Shown: piece by piece, positions 26,152 through 35,264 of the stretch | How positions within the stretch are numbered: position 1 is the stretch's first letter | Layout: every line of letters begins with the position of its first letter | NCBI RefSeq assembly: GCF_004310335.1 | Contig: NZ_SIRS01000008.1 | Location: 25,044 to 89,043, forward strand | From: Hyunsoonleella pacifica | GTDB taxonomy: Bacteria > Bacteroidota > Bacteroidia > Flavobacteriales > Flavobacteriaceae | Direction of reading: 5' to 3' | DNA: 64,000 nt | Program-made: the position numbers and the translations under genes | Notes under the pieces: generated by a model | What the model was told of the DNA's origin: nothing | Database searches by the model: none | The model's input: the letters and a program-made list of their open reading frames with translations, nothing else

Positions 26152-26958
26152 CTAAAAACTCCATCCCTTGTAACTACTTGATGCTTCTAATTTATTTTCA
26201 ATAGCATCATCTAATTCTGGAAAAAAATCAATTCCGGTTAGAGCTTCAATAGCATCCACAGAAACAACAAACTCATATAATGGCTTATTTGAATCTTTGT
26301 GTGGCATCAAAAATGCGATTACCTTGGTTTTTCCTGTATTATTGTCAATTAAAACCTTATAAAACTGGTTTGGCACAGCCACATCTTCATTACCAATAGT
26401 TTTCATATCACCTTTTAAAACACCTCCCGTTACAACAAAGACACCGTCGTACTTTTTTGCCCAATACCTAACTTTTTGCTCTAACCTATTCCAAATTCCA
26501 GAATTAAATTGATGCTCTTGTGGGCTAATATTACTAGTTAAAAACGTTTCATCATGCGCTTCTTTAGTATATCGTCTATCTCCAGCAGGACATAAATGTC
26601 CACGGTCATATCCAGAATTTTTATAATTACGCCAACTCGCAGCACCTGTTTTTACTGCTTTATCTATTTCAAAATAAGGACGTTTATGATTTGTATTAGA
26701 GAGGTGAGATGTTTTTAATTCGTAAGCTACCCATTCTGCTTGCTCATACTTTTCATTATATGATAAGGAGTACCCATTATGGTGTACAATTTGATTGGTT
26801 GTGCTTGATGGTAAAAAATATTCGTTAGTATTATCTTTAGGCATTTTACCTTCAGAAATAACCTCTACTTTTTCTTCTTCAGCTAAAAGATATTCGTATC
26901 CATAAACACCAAGGAGAATAATAACTGCTATAAGATAAAGCCAACTGCGTTTATTCAT
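26152..26958 (-). CDS. Membrane-anchored DNA/RNA non-specific endonuclease
   Basis: The 268-residue product has an N-terminal transmembrane anchor (about residues 6-22) and then a Serratia-type beta-beta-alpha-metal nuclease domain. The catalytic motif is Asp118-Arg-Gly-His121 (YDRGHLCPAGDRR) and the metal-binding Asn is Asn152 in QEHQFNSGIWNRLE. It therefore degrades DNA or RNA at the outer side of the inner membrane. The start overlaps the stop of the upstream PafA-like gene by eight bases, so the two are co-translated. Confidence 0.9.
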   Translation of the reverse strand: MNKRSWLYLIAVIILLGVYGYEYLLAEEEKVEVISEGKMPKDNTNEYFLPSSTTNQIVHHNGYSLSYNEKYEQAEWVAYELKTSHLSNTNHKRPYFEIDKAVKTGAASWRNYKNSGYDRGHLCPAGDRRYTKEAHDETFLTSNISPQEHQFNSGIWNRLEQKVRYWAKKYDGVFVVTGGVLKGDMKTIGNEDVAVPNQFYKVLIDNNTGKTKVIAFLMPHKDSNKPLYEFVVSVDAIEALTGIDFFPELDDAIENKLEASSSYKGWSF

Positions 26959-28579
26959 TATCTAAAATAAATTCTAAAGGCTGTCCAATAGCAAAATTTG
27001 GAAAACTTATTCCCAATAACGCAGAAATTGTTGGCGCAATATCTGTAATCTCAGTTTTTATATAGGTTTGCCCTTTTTTAATCCCCTTTCCAAAAAATAA
27101 CAGAGGTACATGCGTATCGTAATTTAAACCACTGCCATGTGTCGATCCTGTTTTCCCATATAAAATATATGCAGGATCATCCACTAAAATTATATCGCCT
27201 GAGCGTTTTTGATTATAACCCTTTTGCAACAATGCCTCAATACCTTCAGTAAAGTCAACAGAACTCATAGTGGTAGCAGTATAGGCTTTTGAAATATGAG
27301 AATAAGTCATTTGTTCATTTACTATGGCTTTTTGTACATCTTCTAAATCTAAATCTAATGCTTTAACCATAGCTCTATTCAAGAAAATTTGATTGTTACT
27401 TATATCTTCAACAATATCTGTAGTGCCATATTTATCCTTTAAAAACTCTTGAAATAGAGCTTTACGTGCATTGTTATCTAAATATCCTGCTGGAATTTTA
27501 ACAGATTGCAAATACGCAGGCACATCTATCGCTCCATGATCTGCAGTTAAAAAAACCACATACTGTCCTTTTCCTATCTTTTCATCTAATGCAGTAAAAA
27601 AGCGTTCTAAATCCTTATCTAAACGTATATAAGTGTCTTCTATTTCTTTTGAATTTACACCAAATTTATGTCCTACATAATCGGTACTGGAAAAACTCAC
27701 AGTTAAAATATCAGTAATACTATCTTTTCCAAGATTTTCACCTTCTATTGCAGCCAAAGCAAAATCCGCCGTTAAACTATTACCAAATGGTGTTACTTTT
27801 AGAATATTAAAGCCTCCGTTTTTCTTTTTTAAAGCTTGTAAATCATAAGGAAACGTTGCTGTTTCTTTTCCTTTAAACTTCCCTTCAAAATTATTTAAAT
27901 CAGGGCCACTTTCAGTATACGTTTCAATATCATAAAATGTATTCCAATCCCTAAAATAAGATGCTGCTTTATTAGAACTATTAAACTCATCTACCCATTT
28001 AGGTAATGTATTCATATAAAATGTACTAGATATCCAGTCTCCTTGTTTTCCACCTTGAAACCAATATGCGGCATTTGCTGAATGCCCAGCTGGTAAAATA
28101 GCACCTCTGTCTTTTATAGAAATACCAATAGTTTTCCCTTGCATTTGTGTAAATAGCCTATTCTCATCAGAAAAAGTTGTGGTTAATATACGGTGTGGAG
28201 ACATTTGCCCAGAGGTTGCTTTTGTTCCTACCGAACTATAGGTTGTATCTCCAGCACAGTACACCATCTTTTTTATTTCTTTATCATACCAATTATTACT
28301 AATTATACCATGATACTTAGGCGTGGTTCCTGTATAAATTGAAGCATGTCCTGGTCCAGTATACGTTGGTATGTAATTAAAGTGATTGTTTTTACAATTA
28401 AAACCTTCATTTATCATACGCTTAAACCCTCCTTCTCCATATTTATTATTGAAACGAGTAAGATAATCATAACGCATTTGGTCAACCACAATACCCACAA
28501 CCAGCTTTGGTCGTTCCTCTTGAGCAGAAATTGATATACCAGAAAAAAAGATTAATAAAAACGTAATTAAATACTTCAT
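26951..28579 (-). CDS. pafA: PafA-type alkaline phosphatase
   Basis: The 542-residue product has a signal peptide (to about Ala19) and the alkaline phosphatase superfamily core. Asp33 in VVDQMRYDYL is a metal ligand, Thr74 in PTYTGPGHAS is the likely nucleophile, TADHGA supplies a second ligand pair, and HGSGLNYDTHVPLLFFG completes the site. PafA enzymes are broad periplasmic phosphomonoesterases of Bacteroidota, active without phosphate repression in some species. It is upstream of, and overlaps by eight bases, the membrane nuclease gene, which suggests a shared role in using nucleic-acid phosphate. Confidence 0.9.
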   Translation of the reverse strand: MKYLITFLLIFFSGISISAQEERPKLVVGIVVDQMRYDYLTRFNNKYGEGGFKRMINEGFNCKNNHFNYIPTYTGPGHASIYTGTTPKYHGIISNNWYDKEIKKMVYCAGDTTYSSVGTKATSGQMSPHRILTTTFSDENRLFTQMQGKTIGISIKDRGAILPAGHSANAAYWFQGGKQGDWISSTFYMNTLPKWVDEFNSSNKAASYFRDWNTFYDIETYTESGPDLNNFEGKFKGKETATFPYDLQALKKKNGGFNILKVTPFGNSLTADFALAAIEGENLGKDSITDILTVSFSSTDYVGHKFGVNSKEIEDTYIRLDKDLERFFTALDEKIGKGQYVVFLTADHGAIDVPAYLQSVKIPAGYLDNNARKALFQEFLKDKYGTTDIVEDISNNQIFLNRAMVKALDLDLEDVQKAIVNEQMTYSHISKAYTATTMSSVDFTEGIEALLQKGYNQKRSGDIILVDDPAYILYGKTGSTHGSGLNYDTHVPLLFFGKGIKKGQTYIKTEITDIAPTISALLGISFPNFAIGQPLEFILDNE

Positions 28580-28689
28580 CTCGTTAAAGAATTTATTAAA
28601 TCAAAAATACGCATATTAAAATAGCATTATTTAAAATTAAGGTTAAATACCCCTAAGTTTTTTTTAATTTAGCATCTACAATTTTATAT

Positions 28690-29427
28690 ATGTCATACCT
28701 ACATAACATTGGAGCTTATTTTTTAATGATTAGGGAGATGTTTCGCAAACCAACTAAATGGTCTGTGATGCGTCAATTAATATTAAAAGACATTGACGAT
28801 CTTATTATTGGTTCTTTAGGTATCATAGCTTTTATTTCATTTTTTGTTGGTGGCGTAATTACCATACAAACCGCTTTAAATATTGATAATCCCTTAATTC
28901 CAAAGTATCTGGTAGGTTTTGCCACTAGGCAATCGGTAATTTTAGAGTTTGCTCCTACGTTTACCTCAATAATTATGGCTGGTAAGGTAGGTTCTTTTAT
29001 TACATCTAGTATTGGTACCATGCGCGTTACAGAACAAATAGATGCTTTAGAGGTTATGGGTATTAACTCTCTAAACTATTTAGTATTTCCAAAAACAGTA
29101 GCACTATTATTGTATCCATTTGCTATTGCTGTTGGTATGTTTTTAGGAATTTTAGGTGGTATGGCTGCTTGTGTTTTTGGAGGATATTCTACTCTTGCAG
29201 ATTATATCTTAGGTATTCAAACAGATTTTGACACCTTCCATGTTATTTATGCTTTTATAAAAACCTTTGTATTTGCTTTTATTCTAGCTACTATTCCCTC
29301 TTTTTATGGATATTACATGAAAGGTGGTGCTCTTGAGGTTGGTAAGGCCAGTACAACTGCATTTGTTTGGACGAGTGTTGTGATTATTTTATTGAATTAT
29401 GTTATAACCGGAATGCTTTTAGGCTAA
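28690..29427 (+). CDS. mlaE: MlaE-type ABC transporter permease
   Basis: The 245-residue protein has about five transmembrane helices and the MlaE/YrbE pattern: FVGGVITIQTALNI, ATRQSVILEFAPTFTSIIMAGKVG (two joined conserved stretches), and MRVTEQIDALEVMGI. It is the permease of a phospholipid transporter that maintains outer-membrane asymmetry. The ATPase gene begins one base inside its stop codon. No MlaD substrate-binding protein is encoded next to it here, so that partner must lie elsewhere. Confidence 0.92.
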   Translation: MSYLHNIGAYFLMIREMFRKPTKWSVMRQLILKDIDDLIIGSLGIIAFISFFVGGVITIQTALNIDNPLIPKYLVGFATRQSVILEFAPTFTSIIMAGKVGSFITSSIGTMRVTEQIDALEVMGINSLNYLVFPKTVALLLYPFAIAVGMFLGILGGMAACVFGGYSTLADYILGIQTDFDTFHVIYAFIKTFVFAFILATIPSFYGYYMKGGALEVGKASTTAFVWTSVVIILLNYVITGMLLG

Positions 29428-30194
29428 TGATTGAAGTTAAAGATTTACATAAATCGTTTGGAGATGCCCATATTTTAAAAGGTATTACAACAACTTTTGA
29501 TAAGGGAAAGACTAATCTTATTATAGGGCAAAGTGGTTCTGGTAAAACGGTATTTTTAAAATGTTTATTAGGTTTGTTTAATTACGAATCTGGTACGATT
29601 TCTTATGATGGTAAAGTTTTTACTAATTTATCTGAAAGTGAAAAGCGTGATTTAAGAGCAGAAATAGGCATGGTATTTCAAGGTAGTGCTTTATTTGATT
29701 CTATGACGATTGCTGAGAATGTGATGTTCCCTCTAAGAATGTTTACAAAGATGAGTAAAAGTGAGATGGAAGATCGTGCTGATATTGTTTTAAAACGTGT
29801 GAACCTTCCTGATGCGCACAGTAAAATGCCCAGTGAAGCTTCAGGTGGTATGCAAAAACGTGTAGCTATAGCGCGAGCTATTGTAAACAACCCTAAATAT
29901 TTGTTTTGTGATGAGCCCAACTCTGGCTTAGATCCTAAGACTGCTATAGTTATAGATAATTTAATACAAGAAATTACAGATGAATATCAAATCACTACAG
30001 TAATTAATTCTCATGATATGAATTCTGTTATGGAAATTGGAGAGAAAATTGTATTCTTAAAACATGGCTTAAAGGAATGGGAAGGCTCTAAAGACACTAT
30101 TTTTAAGACAGATAATGAAACTGTAACTGACTTTGTATACTCTTCAAACCTCTTTAAGAAAGTCCGTAAGATGTATATAGAAGAGAATGAATAA
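29427..30194 (+). CDS. mlaF: MlaF-type ABC transporter ATP-binding protein
   Basis: I start the 255-residue ATPase at the ATG at 29427, which overlaps the last base of the mlaE stop codon. Walker A is GQSGSGKT (34-41), the Q-loop is in GMVFQGSALFDSMT, the signature is ASGGMQKR, Walker B is YLFCDEPNSGLD, and the switch His is in NSHDMNSV. It powers the lipid transporter with the preceding permease. A longer frame upstream is just a reading through mlaE. Confidence 0.93.
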   Translation: MIEVKDLHKSFGDAHILKGITTTFDKGKTNLIIGQSGSGKTVFLKCLLGLFNYESGTISYDGKVFTNLSESEKRDLRAEIGMVFQGSALFDSMTIAENVMFPLRMFTKMSKSEMEDRADIVLKRVNLPDAHSKMPSEASGGMQKRVAIARAIVNNPKYLFCDEPNSGLDPKTAIVIDNLIQEITDEYQITTVINSHDMNSVMEIGEKIVFLKHGLKEWEGSKDTIFKTDNETVTDFVYSSNLFKKVRKMYIEENE

Positions 30195-30214
30195 TTAGGT
30201 TTTAGGCAAAAAAA

Positions 30215-31684
30215 TCACCTTAAAATTAAAATACTGTCTTGTTTCAATTCTTTTGTTAACCAGACCCTTAATTCTTTTTCTTTTTTAAGTTTAGTGCTAT
30301 CAGATAAGTTTTTATTCCATTTTAAATTAACAACAGAAACGGTATCTATATTTATAAAGTCTTTTGACTCTAACCTTCTTGAATATCCAAAATATTCCAA
30401 GTCCTTAAACCTTACCTTTGCATCTCTAGACAAATTTGTAAAAGACAGTTTATCTCCATTAGTTTTGGCTTCAATCTGCTGATTTAGTACAGTAATATTT
30501 TCTTGTAGTTCTGTTATTTGTTTTTGTAAACCCGCGATGATATTATCTTTGCTATCTAAATCCCTTATGGCTCTATCATACGCTTCAGATATCTTATCAA
30601 AACTTCTATTTTTATTACCTTTTATATTTAACGTAAAGTCTCTAATCTTCTCATAATTCTTTATTTCATTGGTTAAATCCGCAATAGTTGCTTCTGGTAC
30701 TTCTCCATTAAAATAAAGTGTAATTGACTTCTCTTCCCATGCAGGAGTTCCTTTTTGAAGCCATAGTTCGTTGTTAGATTCTACTTCAGTTTTTAAAAAG
30801 TTATTGTAATCACTCTCTAAACCACTTTGCTGTATAAATTTAACAAACGTCCATATTGCTGGTGCCATAACCAAAATAGCTACCACAGAAGCTAATCTTG
30901 CTATACGCTTGCGCTTTTTAGAATTAGCATACCTGAGCATTGGGAAACGTAAAATTTTCAGCACCAAAAATGTGGCGAGAGCTATAAAAATTGTATTGAT
31001 GGTAAATAGGTACATCGCACCAATAAAATAGTCCCAATTATGTGCCAAACCATAACCGGCTGTACATAGCGGAGGCATCAATGCTGTAGCAATTGCTACA
31101 CCAAAAATTACAGACGCAATAGTACCTTTTTTGGTACGGGCAATGATTAAAGCTGCTCCTCCAAAAAATGCAATAAGCACATCTCTAACATCTGGTTTTG
31201 TACGACCAAATAACTCATTGGTCATAATATCTGCCGTTGGAAAAAATTTAAAGAATAAAAATGCAGCGAGTAAACTTAAAACTATCATGGTAGCTAAGTT
31301 TATCATAGATTTTTTTAAAGTATCTATATCATTTATAGCTATGGAAAGTCCCACCCCTAAGATTGGTCCCATAAGTGGAGAAATTAACATAGCTCCAATA
31401 ACCACAGCTGTAGAATCAGCATTTAAACCAATAGATGCAACAAATATAGAGCACACCAAAATCCAAGCGGTAGCACCTTTAAAGGGGATATCATTTTTTA
31501 TGGCCTCTATGGTAGCTGCCCTATCAGTATCATCCCTAAAATCTAAAAGTTCACTTAAGAATTTTGAAATACTAGTAAATAAACCTTGAGCATCTTTTTT
31601 TACTTCTTGCTTCGATTGTTCAACATTTTGATCCTTTTGGATTTCTTTCTCCTCTTCTGAAAAATTAAATTTACTTTCTTCCAT
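30215..31684 (-). CDS. DUF389 membrane protein
   Basis: The 489-residue product has a charged soluble N-terminus (about 50 residues), then some five to six transmembrane helices in the DUF389 region, with GATAWILVCSIFVASIGL, VIGAMLISPLMGPILGVGL and VIFGVAIATALMPPLCTAGYG. The C-terminal third is soluble and includes a coiled coil (about residues 375-410, DNIIAGLQKQITELQENI). The family has no established biochemical role; transport or osmosensing is possible. It is convergent with mlaF at a gap of 20 bases. Confidence 0.85.
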   Translation of the reverse strand: MEESKFNFSEEEKEIQKDQNVEQSKQEVKKDAQGLFTSISKFLSELLDFRDDTDRAATIEAIKNDIPFKGATAWILVCSIFVASIGLNADSTAVVIGAMLISPLMGPILGVGLSIAINDIDTLKKSMINLATMIVLSLLAAFLFFKFFPTADIMTNELFGRTKPDVRDVLIAFFGGAALIIARTKKGTIASVIFGVAIATALMPPLCTAGYGLAHNWDYFIGAMYLFTINTIFIALATFLVLKILRFPMLRYANSKKRKRIARLASVVAILVMAPAIWTFVKFIQQSGLESDYNNFLKTEVESNNELWLQKGTPAWEEKSITLYFNGEVPEATIADLTNEIKNYEKIRDFTLNIKGNKNRSFDKISEAYDRAIRDLDSKDNIIAGLQKQITELQENITVLNQQIEAKTNGDKLSFTNLSRDAKVRFKDLEYFGYSRRLESKDFINIDTVSVVNLKWNKNLSDSTKLKKEKELRVWLTKELKQDSILILR

Positions 31685-31746
31685 TGTTACTAAATTGCAT
31701 CATACTTACGAATATAGTATAATTTAGGATACAATGTGTTTAAGCT

Positions 31747-32826
31747 TTAACCGTAATTTTCCCCAAACTTATCTTTTACTTTTTGAAGTGTTATCTTGAT
31801 ATCCTGCTCTTTTGCCTTAGGATAAATAAGTAGAACTTCTTCCTTATCTACAATAATAAAATCGTTTAAACTATCTATTACAACTATTTTATTATTTGCT
31901 GTACGTATCATATTTCCAGAGGCATCTTCTATTAATGTTCTTGCATTTACTACAGCATTGCCAGATTCGTTTTTATCTAATTTATCGTATAAACTTCCCC
32001 AAGTTCCTAAATCGTTCCAATCAAATTCTGCAGCAATTACATACACATTATTTGATTTTTCCATAATAGCATAATCCACCGAAATATTTTCAGCTTTGGG
32101 ATAATTCTCTTTTATAAAGTCGCTTTCTGCTGTTGTATTATAAACTTCAATACCACTTTCAAATAATGTATATAAGTCTGGTTGGTTATTCTTAAAAGCA
32201 CTTATGGCACTTTTTACACTCCACATAAAAATGCCTGCATTCCATAGAAAATTACCTTGAGCTATAAATTCCTTGGCCGTTTCATAATCTGGTTTTTCCC
32301 TAAACTGGTTTACTGGCTTTACGATATCTGTAGAAGATTTATCAAATTCTATATAACCATAACCAGTATTTGGAAATGTTGGTTGTATACCTAAGGTCAT
32401 TAACGCATCATTTTCTTCGCAAAATTCAAAGGCAGACTGCACGTTTTTAGAAAATGTGGCTTCATCCTCAATCCAGTGGTCACTGGGTGCTACAATCATC
32501 ACAGCATCTGGATTTTCTTTTTGAATTTTTAATGAAGCATATAAAATACAAGGTGCTGTATTACGCATTGCAGGTTCTAAAACCACCTGCTTTTGAGTTA
32601 CCTCTGGCAGTTGCTCTAAAACTAAATCGTTATAACGCTCGTTAGTTAAAATAAGAATATTCTCTTTTGGAATTAAGTGTGCTAAACGCTGAAAGGTTTT
32701 TTGTATTAACGTATCTCCCGTTCCCAACATATCATGAAATTGTTTTGGAAAATCTTGTGTACTCACTGGCCAAAACCTTGAACCTACACCCCCAGCCATT
32801 AAAATTGCGTAATAATTTTTATTCAT
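31747..32826 (-). CDS. manC: Mannose-1-phosphate guanylyltransferase
   Basis: The 359-residue product has the nucleotidyltransferase opening AGGVGSRFWPVSTQDFPKQF (11-30 in outline, with the G-rich loop at 12-16) and the FREKPDYETAKEFI substrate motif. NFLWNAGIFMW and EFDWNDLGTWGSLYDKL complete the GDP-mannose pyrophosphorylase pattern. It makes GDP-mannose from mannose-1-phosphate and GTP for glycans. It lacks the isomerase domain found in the bifunctional proteobacterial form. Its start overlaps the sprT stop by four bases. Confidence 0.93.
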   Translation of the reverse strand: MNKNYYAILMAGGVGSRFWPVSTQDFPKQFHDMLGTGDTLIQKTFQRLAHLIPKENILILTNERYNDLVLEQLPEVTQKQVVLEPAMRNTAPCILYASLKIQKENPDAVMIVAPSDHWIEDEATFSKNVQSAFEFCEENDALMTLGIQPTFPNTGYGYIEFDKSSTDIVKPVNQFREKPDYETAKEFIAQGNFLWNAGIFMWSVKSAISAFKNNQPDLYTLFESGIEVYNTTAESDFIKENYPKAENISVDYAIMEKSNNVYVIAAEFDWNDLGTWGSLYDKLDKNESGNAVVNARTLIEDASGNMIRTANNKIVVIDSLNDFIIVDKEEVLLIYPKAKEQDIKITLQKVKDKFGENYG

Positions 32827-33431
32827 TTTGTTTGATTTATTAGTTCTACTTCAGCATTTGGATTAAAAAGATATAATCTCCCTGTCTTTACTTCAATGCA
32901 TTCATACCGTTTTACTCGCTTTTTACCCATTTTAAACACCTTATTATTGTATAACTTAAAAGTATGTCCCAAAGGTATTTGAAAAATAAATGTTTTGCTA
33001 TTTGGAGTATCAAATTGTTTTAATGCTAACGATAATTTAACATCTGTATCGCTACTTGCTTTTGGGTTTTTAAAGTGATGTGCTAACAAGGGCAGTATAT
33101 CTCTAGGAAAAATATTTGGGTTTAAAAATGGCAGCATCAAACGCTGAAAGGTGCGCTTCCATTCTATGCCATGCGGTTTTATATATCTCCCATAGTTTTG
33201 AAATGCCTGAAAATGGGCAATCTCATGGATAAGCGTTATTAAAAACCGATACTGATTTAGGTTAGCATTTATAGTAATTTGATGCTTCCCATTTGGTAAA
33301 GGTTTGTAATCGCCATGTTTTGTTTTTCGCTCTTTTTTAATTTTTACTACAAGATTATCGTGCTCTAGCAGCAAGGCAATTCTTGAAATGGCTGCTTCAG
33401 GGATATGGGTTATTAATTGCGAATGCATCAC
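32823..33431 (-). CDS. SprT-like zinc-metalloprotease domain protein
   Basis: The 202-residue product has the zinc motif His69-Glu-Ile-Ala-His73, followed by HGIEWKRTFQRL that supplies the third ligand. The C-terminal part is beta-rich (LGHTFKLYNNKVFKMGKKRVKRYECIEV in outline), corresponding to the SprT zinc-ribbon region, but without four Cys. SprT-like proteins are thought to be DNA- or protein-associated proteases. It overlaps manC by four bases, a pairing I recall from many flavobacteria. Confidence 0.85.
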   Translation of the reverse strand: MMHSQLITHIPEAAISRIALLLEHDNLVVKIKKERKTKHGDYKPLPNGKHQITINANLNQYRFLITLIHEIAHFQAFQNYGRYIKPHGIEWKRTFQRLMLPFLNPNIFPRDILPLLAHHFKNPKASSDTDVKLSLALKQFDTPNSKTFIFQIPLGHTFKLYNNKVFKMGKKRVKRYECIEVKTGRLYLFNPNAEVELINQTK

Positions 33432-33941
33432 TACGAAAATAGTGGATTTTTATTAAAAACAGTACTTGGTTTTGTAAGAAAAAATAACTAGGTTCGTTTA
33501 CTGTTGGATTAATTTCGTTCAAAACGATATTATAGTCCCAAAAGTTGACATTAATTTTTGGAACATACATTCGAAATATAAAAATAAACAGAAAAAATAT
33601 GTACTTAGCTATCGGACCATCCCAATTAATTTTAGTTTTAGTAGTTCCAGTTGTAATATTCCTTTTAGGTTTTTTTATTGGAAAAAAATCAGGCTACATA
33701 AAAAGAGTAAAAGAAACTGAAAACCGAAATAATAAAACAAATTGAACCGAACTTTTAGAAAGTTTAGCAAATTGTAAAAGTATACGAAATAAAAACTCAA
33801 AAACTATCTAACTGACCGAAACCATAAGAAAGAATAACAAAATAGAAACTCCACGTATAAAATTACTGTTTTTATCAGAAGAACACTCCTATACAAATAC
33901 TTAAATTCACGAATACTGAACCGATAAGCTATACCCGAAAA
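33432..33941. other. Intergenic region with little coding content
   Basis: About 510 bases of AT-rich sequence separate sprT and the HAD gene. The only plausible gene is a 48-codon frame at 33599-33745. I see no tRNA, hairpin terminator or matched promoter pair. The right half has no open frame of note and may be decayed sequence. Confidence 0.5.
33599..33745 (+). CDS. Small single-pass membrane protein (48 residues)
   Basis: From the ATG at 33599 the product is MYLAIGPSQLILVLVVPVV..., one transmembrane helix of about 20 residues, then a basic tail (GKKSGYIKRVKETENRNNK). The composition is protein-like and unlike that of random AT-rich sequence, and the Gly-Pro-Ser-Gln start resembles short N-terminal helices of phospholipase D N-terminal-type proteins. 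No family can be assigned. It may be a real small membrane protein or the remnant of a larger gene. Confidence 0.45.
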   Translation: MYLAIGPSQLILVLVVPVVIFLLGFFIGKKSGYIKRVKETENRNNKTN

Positions 33942-34577
33942 TCAAATCATACCCAAAAGCAAACCCATATTATCAAAGGTTTTCGTAGCTAAACCTTGTA
34001 GTTCATTTTTGTAATCATGCTCGGTGTATCCAAATACATCAAAATCTCCTGCTTTTGCTGCATTCACTCCAAAAACGCTATCCTCAATAACTAAACACTC
34101 TTTTGGTTTAAACCCCATAGTTTGGGCTGCCCATAAAAACACATCGGGTTCTGGTTTCCATTTTTGAATGGTATAACAGCTAAAAATATTACCTTCAAAA
34201 TAAGGTAACAAACCTGTAACCTCTAAGTTTAACCTAATTTTATTTTCTGGCCCGCTTGATGCTACACAGAATGGAATTTTTAAATTTTCAACCAAATGTT
34301 TTACGCCTTTTATAGGTTTCATACCTTTACGAAACGCTTCAAAAGTTCTTTTACGATACTCTGATTCAAAATTGCTAGGTAGAGGTTTTCCAAGATGTTT
34401 AGAAATTAAGTCCATACAAGGCTTCAATGATTTTCCCTTAAAACTTATCAAGCATTCCTTTACATCTATATCTGTACCTAAGGCATTAGCCATATTTACC
34501 AGAACACTGATAGCTATAAATTCACTATCAACTAAAACACCATCACAATCAAAAATTATACATTTGTATTTGCTCAT
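33942..34577 (-). CDS. HAD-family phosphatase (beta-phosphoglucomutase-like)
   Basis: The 211-residue protein begins with the HAD nucleophile motif FDCDGVLVDSE (Asp10 and Asp12), has a helical cap (about residues 15-85), the motif II Ser in CVASSGPENK, and motifs III/IV in KPEPDVFLWAAQTMG and VIEDSVFGVNAAKAG. This subgroup dephosphorylates or isomerises small sugar phosphates. It lies three bases after the end of the short-chain dehydrogenase gene and probably shares its transcript. Confidence 0.9.
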   Translation of the reverse strand: MSKYKCIIFDCDGVLVDSEFIAISVLVNMANALGTDIDVKECLISFKGKSLKPCMDLISKHLGKPLPSNFESEYRKRTFEAFRKGMKPIKGVKHLVENLKIPFCVASSGPENKIRLNLEVTGLLPYFEGNIFSCYTIQKWKPEPDVFLWAAQTMGFKPKECLVIEDSVFGVNAAKAGDFDVFGYTEHDYKNELQGLATKTFDNMGLLLGMI

Positions 34578-34580
34578 TAA

Positions 34581-35264
34581 CTAAGGCGTAGAATTAGAAA
34601 CCTGTAACAATTTACCATTGTAATAGGCATGACCATTAAGTGAAAAATCAAAAATATAATTTGCCATTTCTAAAGCTGTTGTTGGGGCCTGATAGCCTGG
34701 AAACGCTTCTTCTAACATTTCGGTTTGTACAGCACCTAAAGCCAATACATTAAATGCAATTCCTTCTTGTTTATATTCTTCAGCTAATAGCTCTGTTAAA
34801 GTAATAACTGCACCTTTACTTGAGCTATATGCTGCTAAACCAGGAAACTTCATACTGCCTTGTACACCTCCCATAGAACTAATAGTTACTACATGACTTC
34901 CTTTACTCATAAACGGAACTGTAACTCGCGTAAGTTCTGAAACGCCAAAAACATTGGTTTTATATACATGTTCAAAATCAGATATTGAAGTTTCTGAAAA
35001 TGGTTTATTTAAAAGTGCTCCTGCATTATTAATTAAAACATCTACCTGTTTCCATTCTTTTGTAATGAAATCTTCAACTTTTTTATAAGCCTCATTATCA
35101 CTCAAATCAAAAGAAAAACATGTAACACTTTTTAGATTTAAGCTTTGTATAGGTTTCTCATTCCTAGAAAGTGCAAGTACGCTGTGTCCTGCTTTTGCAA
35201 ATACTTTAACCAATTCAAAACCAATACCTCTACTAGTTCCTGTAATTATAACATTCTTACTCAT
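34581..35264 (-). CDS. Short-chain dehydrogenase/reductase
   Basis: The 227-residue protein has the SDR nucleotide-binding motif GTSRGIG (9-15), NNAG at 79-82, and the catalytic Ser130 with Tyr146-xxx-Lys150 (AAYSSSKGA). It is an NAD(P)-dependent oxidoreductase of unknown substrate. Its start overlaps the end of the M28 peptidase gene by eight bases, and the HAD gene follows, giving a three-gene run of enzymes. Confidence 0.92.
   Translation of the reverse strand: MSKNVIITGTSRGIGFELVKVFAKAGHSVLALSRNEKPIQSLNLKSVTCFSFDLSDNEAYKKVEDFITKEWKQVDVLINNAGALLNKPFSETSISDFEHVYKTNVFGVSELTRVTVPFMSKGSHVVTISSMGGVQGSMKFPGLAAYSSSKGAVITLTELLAEEYKQEGIAFNVLALGAVQTEMLEEAFPGYQAPTTALEMANYIFDFSLNGHAYYNGKLLQVSNSTP

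Noticed and set aside
31131..31589. Plus-strand open frame of 152 codons opposite the DUF389 gene
   Set aside because: It is the complement of a transmembrane region with clear DUF389 motifs; no independent start context or family pattern.
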